Origin: Trogon surrucura
Lineage: Eukaryota; Chordata; Aves; Trogoniformes; Trogonidae
Reading direction: 5' to 3'
NCBI GenBank assembly: GCA_020746105.1
Contig: CM036617.1
Location: 180,014,412-180,078,411 of the forward strand
DNA length: 64,000 nucleotides
Part shown: piece after piece, positions 63,001 through 64,000 of the stretch
Layout: every line of letters starts with the position of its first letter
Position numbering within the stretch: position 1 is the first letter of the stretch
Translations under genes and position numbers: made by a program
Notes under the pieces: model-generated
Told to the model about the DNA's origin: nothing
The model's input: only the letters and a program-made list of their open reading frames with translations
Database searches by the model: none

Positions 63001-63412
63001 AACTCTCACTGAGAAGGTCGTTTAACTTGACTATGAGTTCATCACCATTATTGTAGAAAGTCTAGTTGTACTAAACGATGTCATTGTGGTTGATGGTCTC
63101 TTTCAGAATACTAGGGGACATATATATCAGGGGAATACCAGGTTGTTTGATGTTTTAAAAATGAGGATTAGGAGCTTGCATTTCATTCATAATTAAATTA
63201 TAACCTAGTGCGAGAAGGGAACAATTCTGCCATGTTCATGTTTACTATTGTATGGTCACATCTATTGTGTCACACTGGAAACAAAATTCAAATCCCTTAC
63301 TTTTGAAAAATATGGTTTAAAATGTCATTGATTTCCAGTACATGGATCAGCTATCTGCCTTTGCCAGACACTGTCAACCCACTGTCTGTGGACAGTATGC
63401 CTTCTAATGCAG
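60020..63412. other. Unassigned sequence right of the second LTR
   Basis: No repeat or gene family was recognised. The 122-codon minus-strand frame at 60723-61091 has no domain signature. The sequence is AT-rich. Confidence 0.55.
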
Positions 63413-63464
63413 ATCTTTCTTCTCTCCTTACAGGAATTATCTTTCTTCTCTCCTTACAGGAATT
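63413..63464 (+). repeat. Perfect 26-bp tandem duplication, splice-acceptor-like
   Basis: A 26-base unit at 63413-63438 (ATCTTTCTTCTCTCCTTACA then GGAATT) is repeated exactly at 63439-63464. Each unit is a pyrimidine tract followed by TTACAG|GAATT, close to a 3' splice-site consensus on the plus strand. The identity of the copies implies a recent duplication or selection. The frame through both copies stays open from about 63322 to 63516. Confidence 0.95.
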
Positions 63465-64000
63465 TACTGACCTTTTTGTATCAGAGCACACCCAGGATCA
63501 ACCCATGACAGATTAGAACAAGGTCTTTCTCCATTATTTGAAGCTATTTGCTCTTTACTGTTTAGCTGATGAAAGTGGGTATTTGAGGAATTCTTTGCTA
63601 GATAATTCTGTTGCAACTAAGTTTTCTAGAAATTTTTATCACTCCAGTACAGATAAAGATTTCTGGTCATAGAGCTTCGTCAGCATTGTCACATACAAAA
63701 TTCCGAAAGTAGGACTAGAACTCTTTTCACTTTCTTGGCTTTTAACTTTCTTGATATGTATGCCTGTGCAGAACTGTAGCTGTTTACAAAATAGTATGTT
63801 CTTCTGCAGAAGTTCTTAAGACAGCGTTGGGGGACTTTAATATGAAGGGCCAATAGGTTTTGTTACCGTATTTCCCCATTAATGACAGGATACTCAACAC
63901 AGCACCTCAGTGCACATCTTCCAGCTTGCTTTTTCCAGCAGAGGATATACAACACAAAAGCAGTAGAAAGATTTACTTTCGGGTGCTGAACTGAGAGAGA
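63465..64000. other. Unassigned sequence to window end
   Basis: No gene or repeat was recognised. If the duplicated acceptor is used, an exon would begin at 63435 or 63461 and reach TAG at about 63514-63516. Nothing else supports this. Confidence 0.5.

Noticed and set aside
1..64000. tRNA, U6, U1, 7SL, 5S and Y RNA genes
   Set aside because: I looked for box-B-like GGTTCRANYC words and well-known small-RNA motifs and found none in a foldable context.

Overview
This is an AT-rich vertebrate nuclear window, almost certainly from a bird. The main evidence is at least thirteen CR1 LINE fragments, most with the avian-type 3' end (a GATGATCTT..AGGTCCCTTCCAA core followed by ATTCTATG octamers). Solo LTRs resembling avian endogenous retroviruses, and the absence of Alu-, B1- or L1-like sequence, fit the same picture. 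The species cannot be read from the sequence. No host protein-coding gene, tRNA, rRNA or known small RNA was recognised, so the window reads as intergenic sequence or the inside of a large intron.

Layout. 1-5.8 kb is mostly unassigned, with a possible decayed LTR-like repeat at 3.7-4.4 kb. 5.8-10 kb holds three CR1 pieces: one old and minus-strand, one young and plus-strand, one internally deleted. 10-18.8 kb is unassigned apart from an (ATCT)21 microsatellite at 11.9 kb. 18.8-20 kb is a nested block: an 818-bp ERVL-like solo LTR flanked by a 5-bp target-site duplication, sitting at the 3' tail of an old CR1, with another CR1 tail beyond it. 22.4-26.5 kb holds three more CR1 copies; two of them meet tail to tail almost without spacer and form a long imperfect inverted repeat. 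26.5-36.8 kb is about 10 kb with no repeat that I can recognise, and it contains a full match to the vertebrate CTCF consensus at 28,411. 36.8-50.5 kb carries four CR1 pieces of differing age. 51.6-52.1 kb is a probable LTR remnant whose AATAAA signal lies in a perfect 16-bp stem. 55.1-56.6 kb holds the youngest and longest CR1, whose reverse-transcriptase frame is open except for one TGA. 59.1-60.0 kb is a second solo LTR of about 925 bp. 60-64 kb is unassigned apart from a perfect 26-bp tandem duplication carrying two copies of a splice-acceptor-like sequence.

The recognised coding capacity is all retrotransposon-derived. The window records several layers of CR1 activity, from eroded copies to two copies about 97% alike, with LTR insertions between them. 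Three weak exon candidates with splice-like edges are listed as leads (23.1-23.3 kb plus, 44.5-44.6 kb minus, 30.7-30.9 kb minus). Nothing here supports a new multi-gene system.
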